A stretch of DNA of 64,000 nt from Marinobacter sp. (GTDB lineage Bacteria; Pseudomonadota; Gammaproteobacteria; Pseudomonadales; Oleiphilaceae), in the NCBI GenBank assembly GCA_018402255.1, contig JAGYIS010000008.1, forward strand, positions 310,001 to 374,000, written 5' to 3'. Positions 54,753 to 63,927 of the stretch are shown here, in pieces (the first letter of the stretch is position 1; every line of letters begins with the position of its first letter). A model generated the notes under the pieces. It worked only from the letters and a program-made list of their open reading frames with translations, searched no databases and was not told the origin of the DNA. Made by a program: the position numbers and the translations under genes.

Positions 54753-55046
54753 ATGAACAAGCTCACCCTGAGCGCACTGGCTTTGGTTGCAACGATCGGT
54801 TTGGCTGGTTGCAGCTCTGAAAGCGATGAAGGTGCCGATTTTGAGCAGGCAGGCGATAACGCCGCCGAAATGATGGATGATGCTACCGATTCTGCCGAGG
54901 AAACCTGGGAAGAGGCGACCGGACAGGACGAGAGCGCCTGGGGCGAAGTGAAGGAAGGCGCTGAAGAAGCCGGTGAAGAAATGGGCGAAGCCGCCGATGA
55001 CGCTGGTGACGCCATGGAAGAAGGCTATGACGAGATGACTCAGTAA
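54753..55046 (+). CDS. Small acidic lipoprotein (97 aa)
   Basis: ATG 54753 has AGAGGGA before it. A signal peptide with lipobox (LAGC near 18) precedes a very acidic, Ala- and Glu-rich mature part (EETWEEATGQDESAW; EEAGEEMGEAADDAGDAMEEG), which should form amphipathic helix or be disordered. It resembles other small Glu-rich envelope lipoproteins of marine bacteria. The function is unknown. A hairpin at 55073 follows. Confidence 0.75.
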   Translation: MNKLTLSALALVATIGLAGCSSESDEGADFEQAGDNAAEMMDDATDSAEETWEEATGQDESAWGEVKEGAEEAGEEMGEAADDAGDAMEEGYDEMTQ

Positions 55047-55072
55047 TTTGCTGAAGAGTCTCTGCAAGCGCG

Positions 55073-55098
55073 GGAGGCGCCCGTCGTCTGGCGCCTCC
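55073..55098 (+). terminator. Hairpin after the acidic lipoprotein gene
   Basis: A perfect 9-bp GC stem (GGAGGCGCC / GGCGCCTCC) with an 8-nt loop lies 26 bases after the stop. The T-tract is poor (GTTGTC), so terminator strength is uncertain. Confidence 0.55.
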
Positions 55099-55115
55099 GT
55101 TGTCGCTCTCCGCAA

Positions 55116-55165
55116 CTGTCAAATAATGTTAACCGGACTGACTTAAAACCGTTTACATACTGTCA
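55116..55165 (+). promoter_or_regulatory. Possible PhoB-binding half-sites before phoX
   Basis: CTGTCAAATAATGTTAA (55116-55132) and CTGTCACAC (55160-55168) each begin with CTGTCA, the PhoB half-site, but neither has the second half at the ideal 11-bp distance (TGTTAA is at 10). This is suggestive because phoX genes are usually under PhoB. Confidence 0.35.
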
Positions 55166-55230
55166 CACTTCCCACCGAAAATTGCCTCTCGACAACCTGG
55201 ATTCGTCCAACAACCCGAGAGAGGCAACAC

Positions 55231-57276
55231 ATGGCCAAGCACGACCTTGACTCCAATTATCTGGATCCGAACTACGAACCCGTCGTAAATCACTCTGGTA
55301 ATACCCCTTTTGCCGATGTTCTGGCTTCCCGCATGCAGCGCCGTACTGTTATGAAAGGCAGTGTAGGTGCAGCCTTGGCTGGTTTTATGGGGTTTAGCCT
55401 TACGGGCTGCGGTAGTGACAGTAATGACAGCGGAAGCGATCTTGGCGGTAATACCGAAACGCCGCCGGTTGACACTACCCTTGGCTTTCAGGCCGTACCA
55501 GTCTCCAGTGCCAACGAAGTCGTGGTTCCAGAGGGCTATGTGTCCGAGGCGTTCCTGCCATGGGGGACGCCCATCACTGGGTCGTATCCTGAATACCGTC
55601 CAGATGGCACCAATACGGGTGCCGAGCAGGAACAGCAGGTTGGCATGCATCACGATGGCATGCATTTTTATCCCATTGATCAGAAGTCCGGGGGCAATAG
55701 TTCCGAAGAGGGCCTTCTGGTAATGAATCACGAGTACATCAATCAGGGTGCACTCCACGCAAACGGCCCAACTCGCGCAGCGGACAACGGCGGTGTGCGT
55801 CCTGCGGATGAAGTGCGCAAAGAAATTGCCGCCCATGGCGTCTCCGTCGTCCATATCAAGAAAGACAGCGAGGGCAAGTGGGACGTCGTGTTTGGTAGCC
55901 GCTACAACCGAAGAATTACCGGTGCCACACCAATGGATATTCGCGGCCCGGTGCGGGGCTATCACAAGTTGGTGACACCCTATAGCCTTAATGCGACTGA
56001 AACCCGGGGTACTCTCAATAACTGTGCTATGGGCACGAGCCCCTGGGGTACTTACCTCACAGCGGAAGAGAACTGGCACGGCTACTTTGCCCACGACAAC
56101 GATGCCGCGGTTCGCCCCCGTGAGTATGTGCGTCACAACGTGAGTGGCAGTTCCAGGTACGACTGGGAAAAAGCAGATAGTGCTCTGGACCAGTATCAGC
56201 GTTTCGATGTCACTCCTCAGGAAGGCGGTTCGGCTGAGACGGACTACCGTTTTGAGGCGAATACCTTTGGATACATGGTTGAAATCGATCCATTTACGCC
56301 GGAAAGCAAGCCGCAGAAGCGCACAGCCCTGGGCCGCTTTGGTCATGAAGGTGTGATCTTTGCTCCCGCTAAAGAAGGTGAGCCTGTGGTTTGTTACTCT
56401 GGTGACGATTCGCAGTTTGAGTACATTTACAAATTTGTTTCTGCCAAACCGTACTATGCCGCCACGGCTGATGGCTCGCTGCTGGATGAAGGCACGCTCT
56501 ACGTTGCCAGATTCAACGATGACGGCTCAGGTGAATGGCTGGCGTTGTCACTGGATGACGCTGGGTTTGCAGCCAAGGTATCGGCTGCAGAGGGCGAGGA
56601 AGTCGGGCGCAGTGGCATCCTGTTCGACGGTTTTGAAAACCAGGCCGATGTACTTGTGAATACCCGGTTGGCCGCGGATATCGCAGGTGCTACTCCGATG
56701 GATCGGCCTGAGTGGGGCGCGATAGACCCGAATACCGGAGAAGTCTATTTTACGCTCACCAACAACAGTCGGCGCACCGAAGACGAAGTGGATGCGGCCA
56801 ACCCGATTGTGCGTAACCGCAACGGCCACATCATTCGCTGGCAGGAGGCCGGTAACGAGTTTACCGCGACTGAATTCGAGTGGGATATCTTTGTCTTTGC
56901 TGGGGAGCAGGGCACTGAGACGGTGGTCGGTGACGAAGCAGTGGTTACACTGGATGACACCAACATCTTCAACAGCCCGGATGGTTTGTGGTTTGACTAC
57001 AATGGGCGCCTGTGGATTCAGACTGACGGCTACAGCAACGAGACCTTTGGAAACCAGATGATGTTGGCCGCAGACCCGGTAACTCGGGACATCCGCCGGT
57101 TCTTCGTTGGTCCTCAGGGTTGTGAGGTGACCGGTGTGGTGACGACGCCAGACAGCGCCACCATGTTCGTTAATATCCAGCACCCTCGCAACAACTGGCC
57201 AAACGCTGCCGAGGATCGCCCTCGCGATGCTACTGTCATCGTTACCCGCTCAGATGGAGGCGTAATCGGCGTCTGA
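55231..57276 (+). CDS. phoX: PhoX-family alkaline phosphatase (DUF839)
   Basis: The product is a 681-residue Ca/Fe-type phosphatase that releases phosphate from organic esters outside the cytoplasm. A long N-terminus with the twin-arginine pattern QRRTVMKGS (about 36-44) before a hydrophobic segment and a lipobox-like LTGC indicates export of the folded protein. The iron-centre motif NCAMGTSPWGTYLTAEEN (about 266-283) and NVxHP-like IQHPRNNWP near the end are diagnostic. GAGAGAGG lies before the ATG; a terminator follows at 57305. Confidence 0.92.
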   Translation: MAKHDLDSNYLDPNYEPVVNHSGNTPFADVLASRMQRRTVMKGSVGAALAGFMGFSLTGCGSDSNDSGSDLGGNTETPPVDTTLGFQAVPVSSANEVVVPEGYVSEAFLPWGTPITGSYPEYRPDGTNTGAEQEQQVGMHHDGMHFYPIDQKSGGNSSEEGLLVMNHEYINQGALHANGPTRAADNGGVRPADEVRKEIAAHGVSVVHIKKDSEGKWDVVFGSRYNRRITGATPMDIRGPVRGYHKLVTPYSLNATETRGTLNNCAMGTSPWGTYLTAEENWHGYFAHDNDAAVRPREYVRHNVSGSSRYDWEKADSALDQYQRFDVTPQEGGSAETDYRFEANTFGYMVEIDPFTPESKPQKRTALGRFGHEGVIFAPAKEGEPVVCYSGDDSQFEYIYKFVSAKPYYAATADGSLLDEGTLYVARFNDDGSGEWLALSLDDAGFAAKVSAAEGEEVGRSGILFDGFENQADVLVNTRLAADIAGATPMDRPEWGAIDPNTGEVYFTLTNNSRRTEDEVDAANPIVRNRNGHIIRWQEAGNEFTATEFEWDIFVFAGEQGTETVVGDEAVVTLDDTNIFNSPDGLWFDYNGRLWIQTDGYSNETFGNQMMLAADPVTRDIRRFFVGPQGCEVTGVVTTPDSATMFVNIQHPRNNWPNAAEDRPRDATVIVTRSDGGVIGV

Positions 57277-57304
57277 TCGCTGATTTTTAACGGCTTCGAT
57301 GAGT

Positions 57305-57338
57305 AACCCGCGTCCCCGCAAGGGGCCGCGGGTTTTTT
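57305..57338 (+). terminator. Rho-independent terminator of phoX
   Basis: AACCCGCG / CGCGGGTT stem, with an inner CCCC/GGGG extension, followed by TTTTTT. Confidence 0.9.
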
Positions 57339-57340
57339 AT

Positions 57341-57367
57341 TTCAGAATTCGCGGAAATCGCCGATAA
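57341..57367 (+). promoter_or_regulatory. Candidate FliA (sigma-28) promoter of the chemoreceptor gene
   Basis: GCCGATAA at 57360-57367 is a perfect FliA -10. Eleven bases upstream TTCAGAAT (57341-57348) is a poor but correctly placed -35 (4 of 8). The start codon is 134 bases downstream, so a second promoter may exist. Confidence 0.5.
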
Positions 57368-57501
57368 CACAATCAGGGTTTAAATAGTGGTATCCAGAAT
57401 CCACTAAAGTATGAGTTATTAACACACGTCAATTCATTACTCTCAGTCCTGGCCTGTCATAACAAGATGTTTGCGTACGCAATGATACAAAAGAGGGCAC
57501 C

Positions 57502-59141
57502 ATGGGGTTACTCGATCGCACTTCAATCATTTGGGGACTGGGTGTTGCTATTGTGCTTGGCCTTGTTAGCCCGTGGGTGGCCCCGTTGCTAGGTCTGGAC
57601 GGCGCTTCGCTGTTTATCGGCGTGGTGATTGGCCTGGTGGTCGCGGTCGGCTATCTGCTGGTTCGTGTGCTGGAGCCTGTCGAGCGTGGCATTGCCGGAT
57701 TGAATGACGGCACCCTCGCCAACGATCACCCCTGGCACAGCAGTGCCAGCAGTTACTGGCGGATGCCCGAGCAGGCCGGGCACTGGTAGAAACCCTTTCT
57801 CACAGCGCCGATCGCAATGCCATTTCAGCGGCAGAAGTCTCGTTTGCCGCAGACCAGGTCAAAAAGCGCCTGGATCAACAGGTTGAAGAAACCGCGCAAA
57901 TGGCGGATTACGCTGGCCAGATTACCGAGTCGGTTCGTGAATCGTCGGAGCAGGCCACCAACGCTGCGACCATGGCGCTGCAAAATCGCGAAGTCAGTGT
58001 CGAGGGCCGTCAGGCTCTGGCATCCGCCATTGAAAGCGTGCGCACTGTGCATCAGCAATCCGCTGAAAACCTGGGCCTGATTCAGGCGCTCAATGAAAAA
58101 TCCACCAAGATCCAAGGCGTAACCTCAACCATCCAGGGCATTGCCGAGCAGACCAACCTGCTGGCATTGAACGCTGCTATAGAGGCGGCCAGAGCTGGCG
58201 ATCAGGGGCGCGGGTTTGCGGTGGTTGCAGACGAAGTGCGGCAGCTTGCAGGTCGCACCGCTCAGGCCACCAGTGAGGTGGCGGAAACCCTGGAAGAAAT
58301 TCAGGGTGACACGTCTGTGATTGTGGCCCGTATCGAGGACCTCGCCCGTTCAGTAGAACAGGGCCTGGAATCTGTTGAGGGCGTTGGCGTGCAATTAGAC
58401 CTGATCCGGGATCAGTCTGACCGGGTACAGCAACAAGTCGCCCGCATTGCTGAAATTGATCAGAATAACGAGCAAAGTCTGGATCGGGTGTTTTCGGCGA
58501 TCGAATCGGTGCGCGATCACATTGCGGAGAGCGACAGCAGTGTTGCTTCGCTGGCGGATCAGGCGTCTACCCTGATGGAGCTGGCGGAAAAGGCCAATGC
58601 TGCCTTCGCCCTGAACAGCTCACAGAGTTACCACCGGACGTTTTACGATCAGGCGCGCAATGGTGCCGCTCAGATCGGCAAGCTGTTTGAGCAAGCGATC
58701 GTGGATGGCAAGCTGACTGAGTCAGCGTTGTTTGACAAGAAACGTGAGCCTGTGCCGAATACTGATCCCCAGCAGTACACCAGCAGTTTTGACCGATACA
58801 CCGATCAGGCGCTGCCCGCCGTGCAAGAGGTCATCAAAAGTTACCGGGATGAAGTTGTGTTTGCCATTGCCTGCGCCCCGGATGGCTATGTGCCGACCCA
58901 TAACCGGGATTTTGCGCATCCGCCCACCGGCAACCCGGAGGTGGATCTGGTCAAAAGTCGAAGCAAGCGCCTGTTCAATGACCGCACCGGCATTCGTTGT
59001 GGCAGCCACACGGAAGACATGCTGTTACAGACCTACCGCCGGGACACCGGAGAAATCATGCACGACCTGTCGGTGCCCATCTATGTGAACGGCAAGCACT
59101 GGGGTGGCTTTCGGGTAGGTTATCGGCCTTCCGGCCACTGA
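57502..59141 (+). pseudogene. Methyl-accepting chemotaxis protein, interrupted by a one-base deletion
   Basis: Frame one gives two N-terminal membrane segments (about 8-28 and 36-53) and a short HAMP-like linker without a periplasmic sensor. After a break at 57753-57754 (AGTTAC where AGTTTAC fits), the other frame gives [16 protein letters not shown], the signalling tip with [18 protein letters not shown], and a C-terminal cytoplasmic segment with [18 protein letters not shown] and HWGGFRVGY, as found in receptors whose sensor domain follows the signalling domain. The total would be about 546 residues. AAGAGGG precedes the start. Confidence 0.85.
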
Positions 59142-59183
59142 GTCCCGCTGTTAGACTAATGGTTTGATGAACAGGAGTGCAGC

Positions 59184-59552
59184 GTGACAGAACCCGAATA
59201 CATCCCCGCAGAGTCTGAGTCGCAAAGCGCAAAAGGTGCGGAGTCGGCCCGCAATCTGGCCATTGTTGTCTATATCCTTCAGGGGTTAGCGTTTTTGCTG
59301 GGTGGCATCACGGCGCTGGTGGGCGTGATCATTAACTACGTCAAACTGGACGAGGTTCGTGGCACCTGGATCGAGCCACATTTTCGCTGGCAGATCCGTA
59401 CCTTCTGGATCGGTCTGCTGTGGCTGGTGATCGGCACCATCACCCTGGCGCTGATCATCGGCTGGTTCATTCTTCTGGGCATGGCCATCTGGGTGATCTA
59501 TCGCATCGTCAAAGGCGCCCTGGCACTGAACGACGGCAAGGCTCCCGAATAA
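59184..59552 (+). CDS. DUF4870-like small membrane protein
   Basis: The product is 122 residues with three hydrophobic segments (about 26-50, 74-92, 96-112), a short N-terminal polar region and RWQIRTFWIGLLWL between segments one and two, which resembles DUF4870-type proteins. It sits in the inner membrane and has no known function. Its start is 42 bases after the chemoreceptor stop, so the two may be cotranscribed. Confidence 0.8.
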   Translation: MTEPEYIPAESESQSAKGAESARNLAIVVYILQGLAFLLGGITALVGVIINYVKLDEVRGTWIEPHFRWQIRTFWIGLLWLVIGTITLALIIGWFILLGMAIWVIYRIVKGALALNDGKAPE

Positions 59553-59570
59553 CTGGCGGTGGCTGGCGGG

Positions 59571-60883
59571 TCAGTCGGTAGTAACTTCTCTCAGCCGCAC
59601 AGCGCAGAGGGTTCCGGCCAGGCCCATCAAGCCGAGCACAATGATGACTGCAACGTCTGAAATCAGCGACAGGGCCGCAGTCAGCCCGCCGGTAATCAGC
59701 AGTAAAACCCCGATAACCGTGTTGCTGACGGCCGTATAGTCGGTCCGTTTGTTGCCGCCCGCCATGTCCACCAGGTAGGTCTTGCGGCCCAGGCGCACGC
59801 CGGCGTGAGCAATGCTCAGAACAAAGAACGCCAGTGGATAGAACCAATCTCCGCCTACCCCGGTGCCGAATACCAGTGCGGCTGTGCCGACCAGCAGGCA
59901 AACGAGGCTGGCCATGGTAGCCCCCGAATGATGACTCGGCGGCTTGATGTGTCTGCGGCCCAGCCCCAGAAACTGGCACTCACCGAACTGGCCAGACTGC
60001 TGGCCAGCAAAAACACGCCGAGCATCCAGCCAGCCTCGGACTCCCGCTGGGCCAGCACCACGAAGTAGGGCGAGGCCAGAGCGGAACACAACAGAAGGGC
60101 TCGGGTAATTACAAAGTGTCGGAACGGCGCATCGTCCCGCAAAAGAGACAAGCTCTGAACCGCCTCAGCCAGGGCGTTGTTGCCGCCGTCAGTCTCGCCG
60201 GGAAGCTCCTCAACCCCCGCAAACAGGATTCCGGCAACAATCCACAGTAGTGCCGCCAGTAACAGCAATAGGGTATAAAAGCCCAGAGTTGGGTCGCCGC
60301 GATCCCAGAACAGCAGGGCGGTCATGGCTACCGTCAGGGAGCCGCCCAGAGTGGTGGCCAATCCGGAAAGGCGGCCTCGCCTCGTTTTCGGAATGCACTT
60401 GCCCTGTACGTCTTTCATTGCAACGGAGCAGAAACCCCGCGCCAGGGAAAATCCGATCAGGCCTGCCACAATGCCCATACCTGCCGCGTAGCCCTCCATA
60501 AACCAGACACTGGCTGCCATGCCCACCACGCTGACCGCCTGGCCAAAACTACCGAGCGTCCAGAACCACTTTCGAACGGCTTTGCGCCGCACCCAGGCGC
60601 CGATCACCATCTGCGGAATCATGGAGCCGGATTCCCGGATTGGCACCAGCCAGGCGACCAGTGCCGGCGCGCCAACGGCGCTCATCATCCAGGCAAGTAC
60701 AGTTTTTGGGCTGATCAGCAGATCACCCAGCTTGGTCAGCACATTGGCGGCAAGAATCAGGAAAAAGTTTTTCGGCACTTCCCGACAGGCCTCTTCGGGA
60801 ATGTCTTTGCAGATTCTGGCGTCTTCCTCGTTGGCGATCAGGCCATAGAGTTGGTCGATTCTGGCTTGGTTCTGGCTGGGCAA
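59571..60883 (-). pseudogene. MFS transporter, interrupted by a one-base deletion
   Basis: Joining two minus-strand frames yields a protein of about 437 residues with some 11-12 membrane segments. The first frame covers the N-terminal two thirds (LILAANVLTKLGDLL ... AWMMSAVGAPALVAWLVPIRESG; FWGWAADTSSRRVIIRG). The second supplies ATMASLVCLLVGTAAL to the end. The break lies in the C-run 59921-59925, where six C would restore the frame. GLIGFSLARGFCSVAMKDVQGK is a typical loop. The substrate is unknown. Confidence 0.85.
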
Positions 60884-61026
60884 CGGGTGTCCTCCTCAAT
60901 TAGCGAGCATCAGCATAGCAGGTCGGGTGAGCGAAAATCATCGCACAAGTACTCGCCCGGCAACCGCTGAGGTTGTCTGCTGCCAACGACTGGTGCTTAA
61001 TAAGCCCCTGAAATCAGGAGCCCCCT

Positions 61027-61866
61027 ATGCTGAGTTACCTCCATGCCTTTCACGCTGGCAACTTTGCCGACGTTCAGAAACATGCCGCACTGGTGTTGAC
61101 GCTGGTCATGATGCAGGCGAAGAAATCGCCGATTGCCTGTTTTGACTCCCATGCCGGTAGTGCACTCTATGATCTGACCAGTGAGCGCGCCAGAAAGACC
61201 GCCGAGGCGGACGCTGGTGTGCAGCGGTTATGGCCGCTGCGCCCGGCACTGGCGTCGGCTGACTGGCAACCTCTGCTGGAGGTTCTGCGCCGGCACACAG
61301 GTAAGGACGACCAACTTCAGAGCTATCCTGGTTCTCCGGCATGGTTTGCTGAGTTTGCTCGACCCGGCGATACCATTACTGCATTTGAGTTGCACCCGAC
61401 TGAAGGGCGCAGTCTGGAGGCCTGGGCATCTTCGGCAGGGGTCCGGGTAGTGCAGCAGGATGGCCTGACGGGCCTTTTGAAACGGTTGCCGCCGGCGCAG
61501 CCACGACTGCTGACGTTGATTGACCCTTCCTACGAAATCAAGGATGACTATGGCCAGGTGGCCGATACTTTGATCCGGGCATGGCAGAAGTGCCGTCATG
61601 GGGTCTATCTTATCTGGTATCCGATCCTCACCAGCGGTCTTCAGCAGCCCTTGATCGATGCGCTGGAGAAGGGGCCGGTGCGTAAGATCCTGCGCAGCGA
61701 GGTGATGCTTGAGCAGCCACCTGAGCGCGGGATGGTGGGCTCTGGTATGTTGGTGGTTAACCCACCCTGGGGATTTGAGCCGCGTTTTGCGGCCATGATG
61801 AACGATCTGCGGGGTATTGACCGGCTTGGCATCACCGCATCCCAGACCTGGCTGGTTCCGGAATGA
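61027..61866 (+). CDS. rlmJ: 23S rRNA A2030 N6-methyltransferase RlmJ
   Basis: A SAM-dependent enzyme that methylates A2030 in 23S rRNA, 279 residues. The N-terminal HAGNFADVQKHAALV (8-22) and ACFDSHAGSALYDL carry SAM contacts, and the catalytic motif reads IDPSYEIKDDY; most family members have DPPYE, so the second Pro is a Ser here. No obvious ribosome site beyond GGAG at 61017. It is followed by an unknown gene 18 bases downstream. Confidence 0.92.
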   Translation: MLSYLHAFHAGNFADVQKHAALVLTLVMMQAKKSPIACFDSHAGSALYDLTSERARKTAEADAGVQRLWPLRPALASADWQPLLEVLRRHTGKDDQLQSYPGSPAWFAEFARPGDTITAFELHPTEGRSLEAWASSAGVRVVQQDGLTGLLKRLPPAQPRLLTLIDPSYEIKDDYGQVADTLIRAWQKCRHGVYLIWYPILTSGLQQPLIDALEKGPVRKILRSEVMLEQPPERGMVGSGMLVVNPPWGFEPRFAAMMNDLRGIDRLGITASQTWLVPE

Positions 61867-61884
61867 ACTTAGGGAGAGGCAGCA

Positions 61885-63114
61885 TTGACGAATGACGTTG
61901 TTCAGGATCATCCGTATTTGCCGGGTGGACTGATATCGCTGGAGCATTGGAATACCCCCGAAACGTCGGTGCATAAATCCCTTCGGGGCGCCCTGAATGA
62001 TATTTTGCTGCAACTCCGAGTCGGGATCAGCCCTGATGACCAGGCGTTTAAGAGCCTGGACGACCTGCCGATGCTGAAGGGCGACAAGCTTCGGGTGTTT
62101 GCACCAGAACCGGATTCTGAGCTTCTGGCAAAGGCGCTTCAGGATCAATGGGCTCGGCTCCGGCAGGCTGGCGCCCATCAGCGCAATGTGAGTTTTGTGG
62201 TGGCCCCGCCATTTTCTGGCGTGGCCGAGGCGTTGTGTCGCACCCAGCGGCGCATACTGACGCCGCCTGACAACCTGTTTATGACTGAGCAAGACGCGGC
62301 GGCGTGGTGGGATGAGCAGCTGGCAGGTGGTGACTGGATAGTGCCGGAGTTGGCAGACTTCTGGTTACGTCATCAGTCCGGGCTGAATCTGTTGCGGGAA
62401 TTTTTTGCCCGGATAGCCCTGGATCACGCAGGCAATGGTGTTGTCGGCTGTGTCAGTTGGTGCTGGCAGTTCTGGACACAGTACCTGCCGGAATTGAGCC
62501 TCGCGCCTTACACGCTGGCACCGCTCACCGGAGAACAGATGACGCGCTGGTTTGACTATCTGGCCTCAGAGCGGGGTGAGCAGCAAGTCATCGCGAGAAT
62601 GACCCACGACGGGTTGTATGTACTGCCGGTCCCGGAAGAGAAAACCCGGCTCAAATACAGCAGCTTTACCCAGGACCTGGCTACCCTGGCCAGGGGCAAT
62701 CGGGGCATCGCCCGGGCCATCTGGCAGCGGGCCTTGAGAGCGCGGCCTGAGAAATCAGAAGCGCACGAAGGTAAAGAGAACAGAGAAAAGAGGGAGCCAG
62801 TCGACATCGGAGGGAGGCAATGTTGGGTGGTGCCACTGGATCAGTTGAGCCTGCCATCTGTGCCCCAAAGTGCTGGCCGGCAACCCGGTCACATTCTGCA
62901 TGCCCTGCTGTTGCACAACGGCCTGACCACAGAACAGTTGCACATGGTGACCGGCCTGCCAGAACAGGAAGTCTGCCTGACCCTGGACAAACTGTTGCGG
63001 GCAGAGCTGATATACCGGAATCAGACATCCGGAGCCTACGAGGTGACACCTCTGGGCTATCCGGCCGTGCGTAAAAATCTGCAGGGTCGCGGCTATCCGG
63101 TGGATGGCTTCTAG
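61885..63114 (+). CDS. Unknown protein with degenerate P-loop and C-terminal winged-helix-like domain
   Basis: The product is 409 residues, soluble. The segment FVVAPPFSGVAEAL (about 104-117) occupies the position and shape of a Walker A loop but lacks the GK(S/T) residues. Later RGNRGIARAIWQRALRARP resembles the sensor-2/winged region of AAA or STAND ATPases. The C-terminus (LLLHNGLTTEQLHMVTGLPEQEVCLTLDKLLRAELIYR, described by features only) looks like a winged helix. I do not recognise the family. TTG 61885 starts after AGGGAGAGG. Its stop lies nine bases before the MscS gene, so they form a pair. Confidence 0.65.
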   Translation: MTNDVVQDHPYLPGGLISLEHWNTPETSVHKSLRGALNDILLQLRVGISPDDQAFKSLDDLPMLKGDKLRVFAPEPDSELLAKALQDQWARLRQAGAHQRNVSFVVAPPFSGVAEALCRTQRRILTPPDNLFMTEQDAAAWWDEQLAGGDWIVPELADFWLRHQSGLNLLREFFARIALDHAGNGVVGCVSWCWQFWTQYLPELSLAPYTLAPLTGEQMTRWFDYLASERGEQQVIARMTHDGLYVLPVPEEKTRLKYSSFTQDLATLARGNRGIARAIWQRALRARPEKSEAHEGKENREKREPVDIGGRQCWVVPLDQLSLPSVPQSAGRQPGHILHALLLHNGLTTEQLHMVTGLPEQEVCLTLDKLLRAELIYRNQTSGAYEVTPLGYPAVRKNLQGRGYPVDGF

Positions 63115-63123
63115 GAGAGCGCT

Positions 63124-63927
63124 ATGGAAGGTTTTGGTTTCAAGGATACCTTCTCAACCATCACAACGGATTCATTACTGGAGGCGCTGCTGGTTGTTGT
63201 TGTCGCGTCTTTTCTGATCATGCTGGTTCAGAAGCTGATACCGGCATTGGCCGGTAAGCTGGGCGGCAAGATCCGTAGGTACCTGCTGGCCTCGGTGCCG
63301 CTTCTGAGATTGTTGATCATTGTATTGACCATCGTCACGGTGGTGCCGATTCTGGTGGAGCCATCGTTTGAGAACATGGTGGCTGTCTTCGGGGCGCTGG
63401 GACTGGCCCTGGGTTTTGCGTTCAAGGATTACGCCAACAGCCTGATTGCCGGGATCGTCACGCTCTATGAGATGCCCTATCGCCCCGGTGACTGGATTGA
63501 GGTGAACGGCCAATACGGCGAAGTGCGCTCGATCGGGACCCGCGCTGCGGAAATGGTGACTCTGGACGATACCGTAATTGTCATACCCCACAGCCTGTTA
63601 TGGAATACGCTGTTGGCCAATGGTAACGATGGTACGGATAATCTGATGTGCGTGGCTGAGCTGTTTCTCGATCCCAATCACGATGTAGCGCGGATGCAGA
63701 ATCTGTTCAGGGATGCCGTGTTCACCTGCCCCCTGACCAAAACCTACCAGCCGGTACTGGTCACCGTATCTGCTACGGACGATGCCATGCGTTACAGGCT
63801 CAAAGCCTACCCACTTGAGCCCAGGGAGCAGGCCCGGTTCATTTCCGATCTTACCGCCCGGGCAGCAGCAGTTTGTGCCAGCGAGGGTGTCCGGATGGTA
63901 TCCAAGCGGGTGACCACACCGGCTTAG
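63124..63927 (+). CDS. Mechanosensitive ion channel, MscS family
   Basis: The product is 267 residues: three N-terminal membrane segments (about 16-37, 58-79, 84-104), pore-lining GALGLALGFAFKDYANSLIAG, then the beta domain with YRPGDWIEVNGQYGEVRSIG and IVIPHSLLWN, and a short alpha/beta cytoplasmic end. It should open on membrane tension and release solutes. TAGGAGAG overlaps the previous stop and serves as its ribosome site. Confidence 0.92.
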   Translation: MEGFGFKDTFSTITTDSLLEALLVVVVASFLIMLVQKLIPALAGKLGGKIRRYLLASVPLLRLLIIVLTIVTVVPILVEPSFENMVAVFGALGLALGFAFKDYANSLIAGIVTLYEMPYRPGDWIEVNGQYGEVRSIGTRAAEMVTLDDTVIVIPHSLLWNTLLANGNDGTDNLMCVAELFLDPNHDVARMQNLFRDAVFTCPLTKTYQPVLVTVSATDDAMRYRLKAYPLEPREQARFISDLTARAAAVCASEGVRMVSKRVTTPA

